Source of the DNA: Ohtaekwangia sp036786105
GTDB lineage: Bacteria > Bacteroidota > Bacteroidia > Cytophagales > Cyclobacteriaceae
Length of the DNA stretch: 64,000 nucleotides
Reading direction: 5' to 3'
NCBI RefSeq assembly: GCF_036786105.1
Contig: NZ_DAIQRQ010000016.1
Location: forward strand, 1-64,000
Below, one piece after another: positions 10,301-18,767 of this stretch. The stretch's first letter is position 1. Every line of letters begins with the position of its first letter. The notes beneath the pieces were generated by a model. The model was not told where the DNA came from. It searched no databases and saw only the letters and a program-made list of their open reading frames with translations. Position numbers and translations under genes: made by a program.

Positions 10301-11694
10301 GTGCCGAAGTTGTTGCTACCGGTGGTGCGGGCAGTTATCAGTATAGCTGGTTGGATGCTACGAACACAACGATTGGAACAGGCAGTACGATCGCAGCATT
10401 AGCGAGTGGCGACTATAAAGCTATAACACAAGACAGTAACGGCTGTACTACCAACATAACCGTAATCATTAACGACTCAGACGGTCCGAAGATCACGCAA
10501 CAACTTCTCAAAGGATTAACTTGTTTTGAGAGCAACGATGGTGAAATCAGTATATCGGTAAGCCAGGGGCTTCCTCCGTATACTATAAATTGGGATACAC
10601 ACGCTGCTACCACCGACATTACTAACGTAACGGGTGGCGAGCATTGGGTGGAAGTGTTTGATTCAAAAGGTTGTCGTGGCAAGCAAACCTTCCAGGTAGA
10701 TTTTCCGCCAGCGCTGGCGTTGGATTATACCAATACCATTCCGTTGTGTACGGGCAATACCGATGGAGGTATAGCGATTATTGCTTCGGGTGGTAATCCA
10801 GGGGGGTATACTTATTTGTGGTCAACCGGAAGTACCGGTACATCGTTGAGCAATATAAAAGCAGGTACATATCAGATCACAATAAAAGACACGAAGAACT
10901 GTACATTGGTACAGGATATTGTATTGCCCGATCCTCCATTGTTTACGGTAGATGCTGGTGGCGACCGCACGATCTGTGTAGGCCAGAAGTTGAAAGTAAA
11001 AGCACAGGAGGATAATGCTGCGTACTTGTGGACATCGGATGCAGGATATTCAAGTACCGACCGTGAGGTTATACTAACAATACCAGCGAAATATACTTTG
11101 AAAGTAGTAAGCCACAATGGTTGTGAAGCCGCAGACAGTTTTGTGTTGTCAACTTCGAATGATCTGTTGAAGGCAGACTTCCTGATGGCAGCAGAAGCAC
11201 ATGCGGGAGACACCGTGATACTGATTGATGTAAGCTGGCCTGTTCCGGAGGCAATCGACTGGTCATTGCCACCGGCAGCAAAAATAGTTACACAAGATGA
11301 TGTGTATGCCGAAGTGATTTTCGAAAGTCCGGGTGACTATCAGGTTATACTGAATACACACCTGGGCGAGTGTATCGATAACTATACGAAGAGCATCACT
11401 ATCCTGGAAGGAACATCAACCGGCGGACGGCAGGAAGCCCGCCTGGTGCAGCGGTTCGATATATATCCCAATCCCAACGCAGGATCGTTTACCGTGCAGG
11501 TAGAATTCTCTGAGTCTGTAAACGGCCGGTTGAGACTGATCAGTACTTCGGGTAAAAGAGTTTTGCAGGAGACATTAACCGATCAATCAACGTATACCCT
11601 ACAGACGGCCTTGCAATACATTCCGGCAGGTATTTACTTCCTGATATTGGAGGCTGAGAACGAAACGCTCTACAAACGCATTTTGATCGAATAA
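7375..11694 (+). CDS. SprB-repeat surface protein with T9SS type A sorting domain
   Basis: A signal peptide is followed by a unique N-terminal region to about residue 375, with Cys pairs. Then come about ten repeats of 75-90 residues (about 378-1184) of the SprB type, each with a Cys-x-Gly-xx-(N/D)-G motif, a GGxxPYTYxW-type core and an ending like YTVxVxDxxGC. A PKD-like segment follows (about 1185-1280). The last 80 residues, from FDIYPNPNAGSF to YKRILIE, are a classic type A C-terminal domain for type IX secretion. SprB-type proteins are large surface adhesins, used in gliding by Flavobacterium johnsoniae. It is the last gene of the operon, with a terminator directly downstream. Function as a surface adhesin is inferred; export by T9SS is strongly supported. 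Confidence 0.88.
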   Translation: MNMKKILVVLIGLLSLFAADVQGQTVTKYRVRVWFARNNSTLWCYTLTMTGMVVKVGNTTFNIPDGVNSNNSFEVGQISGPLPDFVSLNFSGKYTCSGSSSGTKTYTVNLALTNSVGCGGHYSYNTGVNAGHGIDFYVYLEPVEVAPISIVSAPSCMDGTMTVNVSPMIAYEDYYIQAGILDPSTGTVSNIKTIKDVYATGGAAYPGGTVTFDMKTGFGASYPTYENKQIVYRAEVYSTPCGGGTLYTPWAGPYFLYPSSPTLNGSISSTAPYCAAKPATGTLTIPTVTGSASSYVYSVTKLVPRDVSGGIDCPASVRITYNGTEYCPGTATYNQTASGTAAVTFGSLTSGIYQIKVENQGVTNPCTQAVVYEIGAPGSFTASASPNAPNASGYNIVCYGGSNGQISFSVSGGTAPYTYSINGVSKTPDISSPPTFTNLTANTYTLKVTDTNGCDTDAGIADVVLSQTPAAEALSADFVTLKDPTCYTGNNGYVTLQVNYGAPPFSYTLNGTAATATGADRSPSISSLSPDVAYTIVVTDANSCTKQLAPFTLTRPADLSFTSVDKVDLICNGLPTGSLKVVGAVGGTAPLEYSINGGTSYQADPEFTGLSANSYVVKIRDKNLCVKDVSTETINQPAAITFTTISNSPQSCVEISDGVISLAPSTGGTGARTYSIDDNAYKAEANPVQFSGLASGNYTLYTKDANGCKVTKSYFLPARPAISASFAVSHPISCNGDNDGALNLTPGGGTGPYTFKWSTNETTEDIAGLVDNLYTVAIKDTKGCMKSFDYDLQQPAVLTLQPVVMSYYGFGVSCKGSTDGSIDLTVQGGTGPFTYAWSTASTQEDIANLAPGNYDVHVTDAHGCQASSLKIAVTEPAQVVQALGNFKNISCFGGSNGELQSVAAGGAGYYLYSLDGSTWQNEDQFTGLKAKAYTLYMRDGNGCAGNTVNHTLTEPPLLVLSLDKKVDTSCGAANGSAEVVATGGAGSYQYSWLDATNTTIGTGSTIAALASGDYKAITQDSNGCTTNITVIINDSDGPKITQQLLKGLTCFESNDGEISISVSQGLPPYTINWDTHAATTDITNVTGGEHWVEVFDSKGCRGKQTFQVDFPPALALDYTNTIPLCTGNTDGGIAIIASGGNPGGYTYLWSTGSTGTSLSNIKAGTYQITIKDTKNCTLVQDIVLPDPPLFTVDAGGDRTICVGQKLKVKAQEDNAAYLWTSDAGYSSTDREVILTIPAKYTLKVVSHNGCEAADSFVLSTSNDLLKADFLMAAEAHAGDTVILIDVSWPVPEAIDWSLPPAAKIVTQDDVYAEVIFESPGDYQVILNTHLGECIDNYTKSITILEGTSTGGRQEARLVQRFDIYPNPNAGSFTVQVEFSESVNGRLRLISTSGKRVLQETLTDQSTYTLQTALQYIPAGIYFLILEAENETLYKRILIE

Positions 11695-11716
11695 CAAGCT
11701 GTATTAATACTTAAAG

Positions 11717-11754
11717 AACTGCATGCTTCAACCGGAGGATGCAGTTTTTATTTA
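11717..11754 (+). terminator. Rho-independent terminator after the SprB-repeat gene
   Basis: AACTGCAT (11717-11724) pairs with ATGCAGTT (11739-11746) across a 14-base loop, and the right arm runs into TTTTTATTT. It begins 23 bases past the stop codon, closing the three-gene surface-protein operon. It also argues that the next gene starts at 11843 or later, not inside this hairpin. Confidence 0.8.
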
Positions 11755-11842
11755 TGTGGGTAGTAGATTTTGTGTGTTACTCCGTTTTCATAAAAAATTT
11801 GCAAGATTTGCAGAGAAACAACACTGGGATGCAATCCAATCT

Positions 11843-13306
11843 ATGAAAATAACGACTATCATGAAGAAAATCATTTTGGGCAGCGTGCTTCTGATCAGCA
11901 TGCTATGTCTGGTAAACGCTGCCGCGGCACAAGGCAACATCCATCAGCAATCTACTACTTATCAATGGCCAACAGACCCCATGGTGAAAGAGAAATTGGA
12001 AACCTGGCGTGATCAGAAATTTGGTATGATCATTCACTGGGGGCTTTATGCTGTGCCCGGAATAATCGAGTCGTGGGCATTGTGTTCCGAAGATTGGATT
12101 GAGCGCGACAGCACCATGGCTTATGATGATTTTAAAAAATGGTATTGGGGATTAAGCAAGCAATTCAATCCAACGCAATTCAATCCCGAGCAGTGGGCAC
12201 AGGCCGCGAAAGATGCCGGCATGCGTTACCTGGTGTTCACCACCAAACATCATGATGGGTTCAATATGTTCGATACGAAGCAGACCGACTTCAAGATTAC
12301 GAACGGACCGTTTGCTTCCAATCCTCGCGCAAACGTGGCGAAGTATATATTCGAAGCATTCCGCAAGCAAAACATGATGATTGGTGCCTACTACTCAAAA
12401 CCCGATTGGCACACAGAATACTATTGGTGGCCGAAGTATGCCACAGCTGACCGGAATGTAAATTATGATATTCGTAAAAATCCATGGCGATGGAATAAAT
12501 TCAAGGAGTTCACGTATAATCAGATTAGCGAGCTTACACACGACTATGGCAAGATTGATATACTCTGGCTCGATGGCGGATGGGTGCGTCCGCTGGAAAC
12601 GGTAACAGACGAAGTGCGTGCGTGGGGAGCCGCTATACCCGCTTGGAGCCAGGACATTGATATGCCACGCATTGCTTCGATGGCACGAAGCGCCCAGCCC
12701 GGCCTACTCATCGTAGATCGTACCGTGCACGGGCCCTATGAAAATTATCAGACACCTGAGCAAAGTATACCAAAAGAAAAACTTGATAATCCATGGGAGA
12801 GTTGCATTACGCTGGGGGGTGCCTGGGGTTACGTTCCAAACGACAGATTTAAATCCAGTGCGCGTGTAATTCATACGTTGATCGAAGTAGTAGCAAAGGG
12901 AGGAAGCCTCTTGCTTGGCGTTGGGCCTACACCGGAAGGAACATTTACACAAGAGCAGATCGATCGTCTCAAGTCAGTAGGACAGTGGCTGCAGCAGAAT
13001 GGTGCTGCGATCTATAGCACCCGTCCAGCCGATAACTATTACGATCAGGCAAGCGATACGTATTTTACAACCGGTAAGAACAAGGAAATATATGCGCTGG
13101 TGCGATTGAAAGAAGGTGCTTCTATACCCGCCACCGTTTCATGGTCGGGCAACGTTCCGGCAAAAGGTACTACCATGAAATTGCTCAGCACCGGCACCAC
13201 GGTGAAGTGGAAGAAGGAAGGCGATAAGGTTATAGTACAGCTGCCGGCATCGTTCATAAAGAAATACCAGGCATACCCTGCGTTGGCTTTTTCATTTCAG
13301 CCATAA
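11843..13306 (+). CDS. Glycoside hydrolase family 29 alpha-L-fucosidase
   Basis: This is an exported exo-enzyme expected to release alpha-L-fucose from glycans by a retaining mechanism. After a signal peptide (IILGSVLLISMLCLVNAAAAQ) comes the GH29 barrel, with FGMIIHWGLYAVPG near the N terminus, then TTKHHDGFNMFDTK, and the nucleophile Asp244 in WLDGGW (numbered from ATG 11843). The acid/base is less conserved in this family and I do not assign it. A small beta domain closes the protein. ATG 11843 was chosen because the frame upstream runs back into the terminator hairpin; ATG 11861 is equally possible. There is no F5/8 C domain, unlike the second GH29 in this window. A terminator follows closely. 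It stands alone between two operons. Confidence 0.88.
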   Translation: MKITTIMKKIILGSVLLISMLCLVNAAAAQGNIHQQSTTYQWPTDPMVKEKLETWRDQKFGMIIHWGLYAVPGIIESWALCSEDWIERDSTMAYDDFKKWYWGLSKQFNPTQFNPEQWAQAAKDAGMRYLVFTTKHHDGFNMFDTKQTDFKITNGPFASNPRANVAKYIFEAFRKQNMMIGAYYSKPDWHTEYYWWPKYATADRNVNYDIRKNPWRWNKFKEFTYNQISELTHDYGKIDILWLDGGWVRPLETVTDEVRAWGAAIPAWSQDIDMPRIASMARSAQPGLLIVDRTVHGPYENYQTPEQSIPKEKLDNPWESCITLGGAWGYVPNDRFKSSARVIHTLIEVVAKGGSLLLGVGPTPEGTFTQEQIDRLKSVGQWLQQNGAAIYSTRPADNYYDQASDTYFTTGKNKEIYALVRLKEGASIPATVSWSGNVPAKGTTMKLLSTGTTVKWKKEGDKVIVQLPASFIKKYQAYPALAFSFQP

Positions 13307-13337
13307 GCAAGGCGTCTCCGGACAGGAAATCAATTGA

Positions 13338-13363
13338 AGCCCTCTTCACCGAGGGCTTTTTTT
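13338..13363 (+). terminator. Rho-independent terminator after the GH29 gene
   Basis: AGCCCTC (13338-13344), loop TTCACC, GAGGGCT (13351-13357) and a run of seven T. It is GC-rich with a tight loop, 31 bases after the fucosidase stop. Confidence 0.92.
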
Positions 13364-13534
13364 GTAACTTATCAGTAGGGGAGATGTATGTAACCCGGGA
13401 AAAAACCGACACATTCAGCCTCATGGCCGCATAAATTTTTGAGGCGCTGTTTTGTCTTTACCTTGCTGCCGTTTTTATGCAGCATACGTTATCGAGCTGA
13501 TACGAGGTCACGGCATTTGAACAAAGATCATCAC

Positions 13535-14548
13535 ATGACCAAAGGCAGGAACATTGGTATACACATCACCGGGTGGGCGCTCTTTCTTCTACTGCCCCTT
13601 CTCTTCAGTCCCGGGCCGGTATTCTCTCCGCAGGGAATTGCTCACTTTATGCAGCGCGAACTGATTGCCTGCATCGTGTTGATCGGCTATTTCTACCTCA
13701 ATTCAGTGTTGGTTACCGAGCTGTACTTCAAGCGCAGGTATGTGCTATATTTTTCATTGATATTGGTGTGTTTTCTCATTGCTACGCTGGTGCCTTTCCT
13801 GGCGATTCCCGGACATCCGCAGGCTCCTGTTGATCCTGATTTTCCGCGCCCGAAAGGAGAGGAGAGTTCTATCCTGATGGAGTTTGGTCATAATTTTTTC
13901 AGGTTCGCAGTTGTCACGTTTGTGTCGCTTACTTTGAAAATAAGCAATCGCTGGAAACAGGCGGAGCAGGCAAAGCTCAATGCAGAACTGTCGTATCTCA
14001 AAGCACAGATCAATCCTCATTTTCTTTTCAATACCTTGAATAGCATTTACTCACTCGCCATTCAGAAATCTGATCATACACCTTCTGCCGTGGTGAAACT
14101 TTCATTGATGATGCGCTATGTGGTAAGTGAATCCAGCCGCGATTTTGTACCACTTGAAAAAGAACTTAGCTATATTCGTAACTATATAGAGTTACAGCAA
14201 CTGCGATTTGGCGATGACATGCAGCTTTTATTTCTTATGGATGGGCCTACGCAGGCAAAACGAATTGCACCGCTGATCCTGATACCCTTTGTAGAGAATG
14301 CATTCAAGCACGGTATAAATGCCGAAGAAATTTCCAGGATAAAAGTCTCGATCGAGATTGATGAACACGAATTGCGGCTCGAAGTATATAATAAAAAAGT
14401 AGCGGCACGAAAAGATGAGGAGAGGAGCGGACTCGGCATCGAAAACACCCGTAACCGGCTACTGCTGCTATATCCAGACAGGCATATACTCAGTATTACC
14501 GATACCAAAGAGGATTTTACTGTTCTATTGACGATACGACTAAAATGA
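13535..14548 (+). CDS. LytS/YehU-type membrane sensor histidine kinase
   Basis: Four membrane segments (about residues 12-25, 44-60, 70-90, 121-136) precede a His_kinase-type dimerisation region with the phospho-acceptor His162 in the motif QINPHFLFNTLNS. A compact ATPase domain follows, with N-box PFVENAFKHG and G-box SGLGIENTRNRL. This is the standard 350-residue layout of Bacteroidota LytS-like kinases that pair with LytTR regulators. ATG 13535 was preferred to a TTG at 13439 because it begins just before the first membrane helix. Its stop overlaps the start of the next gene (ATGA), so kinase and regulator are translationally coupled. No dedicated sensor domain is present, so the signal is unknown. 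Confidence 0.9.
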   Translation: MTKGRNIGIHITGWALFLLLPLLFSPGPVFSPQGIAHFMQRELIACIVLIGYFYLNSVLVTELYFKRRYVLYFSLILVCFLIATLVPFLAIPGHPQAPVDPDFPRPKGEESSILMEFGHNFFRFAVVTFVSLTLKISNRWKQAEQAKLNAELSYLKAQINPHFLFNTLNSIYSLAIQKSDHTPSAVVKLSLMMRYVVSESSRDFVPLEKELSYIRNYIELQQLRFGDDMQLLFLMDGPTQAKRIAPLILIPFVENAFKHGINAEEISRIKVSIEIDEHELRLEVYNKKVAARKDEERSGLGIENTRNRLLLLYPDRHILSITDTKEDFTVLLTIRLK

Positions 14549-15240
14549 TAAAAGCCATAGCCATTGATGATGAAACGCTAGCTTTGCGGGTGATCGAAAA
14601 TTTTTGCGAGCAGGTGGATTTTATTACACTTGATAAAACGTTCAACAAGCCGAACGAGGCGTTGAAGTATATCAGTAAATTTCCGGTAGACCTGTTATTC
14701 CTGGATATCAACATGCCATCGCTTACCGGTATTGAATTATATAAAGAGATAAAGCAAAATACCCTGGTGATCTTTACCACTGCCTACACCGAATATGCCG
14801 TGGAAGGATTTAACCTGAGTGCCATCGACTATCTGCTTAAACCTTTTACATTCGAACGCTTTTTGCAGGCTGTAACCAAAGCAGATGAATATCATACACA
14901 CATTCACCAGAAAGTAAAACCGGAGCAGCAGTATCTTTTTATTCGTGCTGATTATAGCCTGATCAAGATCAACATGGCTGATATCCTGTTCGTGGAAGGT
15001 CTTGACGATTACCTGCGCATTCATTTGCAAAATCAAAAACCTGTTGTAGCACGCATGACGCTGAAAGTGATGCTTGAGAAACTTCCCTCGCAGGCTTTCA
15101 TTCGCGTGCACCGCTCTTATATCGTTGCTTTCAGTCGCATTGAAAACATTCGTAACAAGATTATTACCGTAGCTGGAGAAGAAATTCCCGTGGGCACCAG
15201 TTATGAGGAGGCGTTCTTCAAAGCACTGGAAAGCCGATAA
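14545..15240 (+). CDS. LytTR-family response regulator
   Basis: An N-terminal receiver domain (1-120) with acidic pocket DDE (8-10), phospho-acceptor Asp54 in LFLDINMP and the conserved Lys in YLLKPF is followed by a LytTR DNA-binding domain (about 130-231). Typical LytTR landmarks are present: the ILFVEGLDDYLRIH strand and FIRVHRSYIV. It would be phosphorylated by the upstream LytS-like kinase, with which it overlaps by four bases, and then bind direct-repeat sites as a dimer. The target genes are not evident from this window. Length and domain order are normal for the family. Confidence 0.93.
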   Translation: MIKAIAIDDETLALRVIENFCEQVDFITLDKTFNKPNEALKYISKFPVDLLFLDINMPSLTGIELYKEIKQNTLVIFTTAYTEYAVEGFNLSAIDYLLKPFTFERFLQAVTKADEYHTHIHQKVKPEQQYLFIRADYSLIKINMADILFVEGLDDYLRIHLQNQKPVVARMTLKVMLEKLPSQAFIRVHRSYIVAFSRIENIRNKIITVAGEEIPVGTSYEEAFFKALESR

Positions 15241-15272
15241 GTGGTTTTAAGCCTGGCCTGTTTATATGCATT

Positions 15273-15307
15273 TGTCTTTTCAGGATGCTATTGTTCCTGA
15301 AAAGACA
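15273..15307. terminator. Bidirectional hairpin between convergent genes
   Basis: A perfect 13-bp inverted repeat, TGTCTTTTCAGGA (15273-15285) and TCCTGAAAAGACA (15295-15307), encloses a 9-base loop. It sits in the 91-base gap between the convergent LytTR and GAF genes. Neither side has a long U tract, but position and stability point to a shared terminator. Confidence 0.65.
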
Positions 15308-15331
15308 CGTTCATGCTCTGTACAGGTATTT

Positions 15332-16897
15332 TTATACCGTTCCCGTATTCTCCTCTGTATTCTTATTGCGGCTTGCAGCTTCTTGCGTTGCTTGTAACTC
15401 CTCAAGATTCTGCCGTAGCTCTTCTTCAACGGCACGCATCTCTTCGGTTTGTCGCTGAGAAGTGGTGAGCAGTTCGCGCATTTTCTCGGTGGTACGTACA
15501 CTTTGCAAGGCCGATGCTACAAATTCACCTGCCTTCTCCAGAAACGAAATGTGGTGATCTTCAAATTTTTCGAGGCTGGCCAATTCGATGATTGCTTCTA
15601 TTTTGCCATTATACTTCATCGGCACGATTGCCAGACAACCCGGAGTTGCTTCTCCCATACCCGATGTTATATAAGTATAGCCTTGCGGCAGCTTTGTAAG
15701 CAATGTAGTTTCGCCTTCCAGATACGCCTGGCCGATAAGTCCGACACCAATTTCGATTCTGCGCTCAACGAATTTCTTTCGATCAAAGGCATACGCAGCG
15801 GCAAGTTCCAGAAACGAACCTGTTTCCTCTTCCCGCAACACAAATAAGCCACCTTGTTGCGCGCCCAGGTATCGTGTGAGAAACCGGATTACTTCATTAG
15901 ACAGTGAAGTTAATTCTCCCTGGTGATTGCGCACTGTTTCAGAGAACGTGGTAAGCCCTTCGTTAGTCCATAACCTGCGCTCTTCGTCACGTTTCATCTG
16001 CTTCAGCTGTTCACGCATGTAGGTGAGCCGTCCGGCAAGGCTCGTTTCATTTAGTGCTACATTGCTGGCATTCAGTCCTGCCCATTCAGCAGTATATTTG
16101 CCGTTCGCAATATTTTCAATGAACTCACTGGCCTGTTGAAGGTTTTCGATAGAGTTTTCGATCACTTCCTCAGGATCATCAATTGCAATCGTTGTTCCGG
16201 AATTAAAAATATACTTTCGGTTGTTCTGCATTAATTTTGCAAGCAACGAAAGGCGTTGACGGTCGTCATGTTGTATTTTGTATATTACATAGCCCATTGT
16301 GGGCAGACCAATTAGCAGGATAATGGCCTGCAGATATAAATTATTGTTTATGGCCGATTGATACTCTTTATTTGCCTGTACTATTATTTCATTTTCATGA
16401 CTTATAATCTTGGCACTTACATCCACCCATTGGTTATATAAGGTCAGCCCCCTGTCTTCCTTGAGCATTTTTTTGAATAACTGGGTGCTATCCTGATCAG
16501 CCACTTTTTTCATTTGCAGGATAAAGTCTATATATTGATGATACGATTCACGTAAATTTTCAAGCGAGTCGACCTTGTATTGTTGACTGTCCAGCGAGAT
16601 TTTGATTTCATCAAATCTTTCATCTACTGACTTTATAACACTGGTGGCGGGATTGAATAAATTTTCATCCTTGGTGATACCGTACCCCCGTATACTCATG
16701 TCAAGATTATGCAGCAGATCGTTGATTAACTGGCCAACCAGGTAATTGACTTGCTGTGCTTTGAGTTTGATCTGGTTATTCTTTACCATAATATTTTTAT
16801 TATGGTAAATGAGTGCTGCATTAACGATAAGCAACAACGATACAATCGATATTATAACAATAATGCTTTTCTTTCTGGCAAATGATAACAGTTTCAT
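15332..16897 (-). CDS. CHASE3-like/GAF membrane protein lacking an output domain
   Basis: A first membrane helix (about 10-30) is followed by a helical extracytoplasmic segment of about 155 residues with the look of a CHASE3 sensor. A second helix (186-207), a HAMP-like linker, a GAF domain (about 315-475) and a C-terminal coiled coil (475-515) complete it. This order is typical of the front half of Bacteroidota hybrid histidine kinases. Here the protein stops after the coiled coil, with no His-box, ATPase or receiver. No obvious remnant of a kinase follows before the hairpin 25 bases downstream. It could signal by protein contact, or be a truncated kinase. It is transcribed toward the LytTR pair from a long upstream gap. 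Confidence 0.78.
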   Translation of the reverse strand: MKLLSFARKKSIIVIISIVSLLLIVNAALIYHNKNIMVKNNQIKLKAQQVNYLVGQLINDLLHNLDMSIRGYGITKDENLFNPATSVIKSVDERFDEIKISLDSQQYKVDSLENLRESYHQYIDFILQMKKVADQDSTQLFKKMLKEDRGLTLYNQWVDVSAKIISHENEIIVQANKEYQSAINNNLYLQAIILLIGLPTMGYVIYKIQHDDRQRLSLLAKLMQNNRKYIFNSGTTIAIDDPEEVIENSIENLQQASEFIENIANGKYTAEWAGLNASNVALNETSLAGRLTYMREQLKQMKRDEERRLWTNEGLTTFSETVRNHQGELTSLSNEVIRFLTRYLGAQQGGLFVLREEETGSFLELAAAYAFDRKKFVERRIEIGVGLIGQAYLEGETTLLTKLPQGYTYITSGMGEATPGCLAIVPMKYNGKIEAIIELASLEKFEDHHISFLEKAGEFVASALQSVRTTEKMRELLTTSQRQTEEMRAVEEELRQNLEELQATQEAASRNKNTEENTGTV

Positions 16898-17579
16898 GAG
16901 TATTCAATCAGTTGTACATTTCAAAAAAAATATAAGTTTGTGAAGCTTTCGTATCAGTGATGTCAGACATTACGCTGAATCGGAATATATACCGAAGTTT
17001 GAGTATATAAGACACGACCAGTAACGATGCAAAGATATATGCACGGATGTTCTTTTAAATAAGTATAAATGCTGCCACCTGTTTCCGTATTTCTACGGAG
17101 TAAAATACCTTAGGTGGGGGTAAAAAGCCCTTTTTAATGCAAATGCAATCGTTCCTGTTCCTGTATGTTTCTGAAAACCAACGGCTACGTTTTTTTTGCT
17201 ACTGCATTTTTGAAGCCTTATTAAACGCAAAAGTGGTTAAGAATCATTTAAATATGATTCATCAAGCTACCGAAGTTTGCGGCTCGCGCGTTAATTATAG
17301 ACATCCATTCAAGGGACACTTGCTGTCCACGGATAACCATTGGCGATCAACTGATAACAGATAACCTAATAACGGATATCCGATAATGTGTAGCTCCGGA
17401 CTACCACTCTACATGCCGTAGAATGCGCTATGGACTAGCTGTTCGCTGTAAGTATATACATGATTAAATATCAGGAAAGTTTAAGATAGTATTTAAGAGC
17501 GTTTTAAGCTTTAGCAGGCAACTTTGTGGCAGGTAGTACAGGATTACAGGTGTAATTGTATAGCTATAAATCGCTTAAT
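16898..17579. other. Gene-poor 680-base intergenic region between divergent genes
   Basis: This stretch separates the minus-strand GAF gene from the plus-strand OmpR-type regulator and should hold both promoters. It is AT-rich. I see a small hairpin, TCCGTA-TTTC-TACGGA (17084-17099), and a cluster of GATAAC/GATATC-like words (about 17330-17390). No recognisable RNA gene was found. A 75-codon frame at 17137-17364 has no family resemblance and ordinary intergenic composition, so I do not call it. Confidence 0.5.
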
Positions 17580-18266
17580 GTGAAAAAAGTACTGATAGTT
17601 GAAGAAAGTGAAAAATTATTTCATAGCCTTTCCACAGTATTGAGAAAAGAAGGGTTGGATTCAGATCATGCTTACGATGGAAATACTGCTTTAAAATGCT
17701 TCGAACAAAACCCGTATGATGTTATACTCCTTGATATTAACATTCCGGGAATGAATGGTCTGGATTTCTGCAAGGCCATTCGAAAAGTTAACCATCATAT
17801 TCCGGTTATAGTCATTACAAATTTCGGTGATATAGATACCAAGATGGAAGCATATTCAATCGGTGTAGATGACTATATAACCAAACCATTTTTTGTGCCG
17901 GAGCTGCTCGCCAAAATCAAGGTTTTTATAAAAAGGATAGAGCAACCGGTTAGCCCGTTACCACTGCATCAGACAAAAGATATTATGCTTGATCCCAACC
18001 GGAAAATTGCTATTCGCGAGGGACACGCCATTCAACTGATGCCGAAAGAATATAACCTGTTGGAGTACATGGTGAAAAATGTGAATCGCATTATTTCAAA
18101 GAATGAATTTGTAAAAAATCTTTGGGCGGAACACAATTCCATTACACCGGAAACGATAGAAGTCTACATTAATCTGTTACGAAACAAGATTGATAAAGGA
18201 TATGAAAAGAAGCTCATCTTTACAAAGCCAGGATTTGGATACTATATAAACGACTCCCCCAATTAA
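17580..18266 (+). CDS. OmpR/PhoB-family response regulator
   Basis: A receiver domain (1-120) with phospho-acceptor Asp52 in ILLDINIPGMNG, the conserved Thr region VITNFG and Lys in YITKPF is joined to a winged-helix effector domain (about 130-228) containing MPKEYNLLEYMVKN and the recognition-helix part ETIEVYINLLRNKID. The start is uncertain: GTG 17580 gives the usual few residues before KVLIVEE, and a TTG lies at 17556. No histidine kinase gene is adjacent. It lies 500 bases upstream of a metal-efflux operon in the same direction. Control of that operon is plausible, as with CusR/CzcR, but is inference. Confidence 0.88.
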   Translation: MKKVLIVEESEKLFHSLSTVLRKEGLDSDHAYDGNTALKCFEQNPYDVILLDINIPGMNGLDFCKAIRKVNHHIPVIVITNFGDIDTKMEAYSIGVDDYITKPFFVPELLAKIKVFIKRIEQPVSPLPLHQTKDIMLDPNRKIAIREGHAIQLMPKEYNLLEYMVKNVNRIISKNEFVKNLWAEHNSITPETIEVYINLLRNKIDKGYEKKLIFTKPGFGYYINDSPN

Positions 18267-18767
18267 TCAGTAAATAATAAGGTTTATTTAAGCCCTAATT
18301 AAGTAGCGTTAAAGATCAGTATGATTTCTTTGCACCTGAATTTGAAACAGATCTTTGGAATATTAATCATGTTACGGAACTACAGCCAATCATGAGCATA
18401 CTATAGATGCCAGTCAGAGCCGCGGTCGTGCAATATTATTGGGGGACAATAAAAGCGTCTGCGGTTTTGATGGTATCTATAGTATCTATTTTAAATAGTG
18501 CTTTTCAAAAGTTAATTCATACAGTATATAAAATCTCCTTATTCAATAAGCTCCTAAAAGCGCTTCTGTAATAATCTTGAAAATACTTTTATTATAACAC
18601 ACGTGATAACGAATTTTAATCTGATCGGCTATTCCTGTCGGAATTTGATTACTACTCCCCTTATTTCTCATTATACAGGCTATAACGGGCACCGTTTGGA
18701 TTTGCCTGGAATGTTTTGTTAGCCTTTTTCATTATACACGGTTACATACGAGAAAAAATTTTAGAAT
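18267..18767. other. 500-base intergenic region before the metal-efflux operon
   Basis: This AT-rich stretch has no ORF of convincing composition and no tRNA-like or strong hairpin structure. It must hold the promoter of the efflux operon and any binding site for the upstream regulator. No exact TAnnTTTG -7 element with a correctly spaced TTG was found. Confidence 0.5.

Noticed and set aside
17137..17364. 75-codon frame in the long divergent intergenic region
   Set aside because: No family resemblance, no clear promoter or neighbour coupling, and Cys/Phe-rich start typical of chance.
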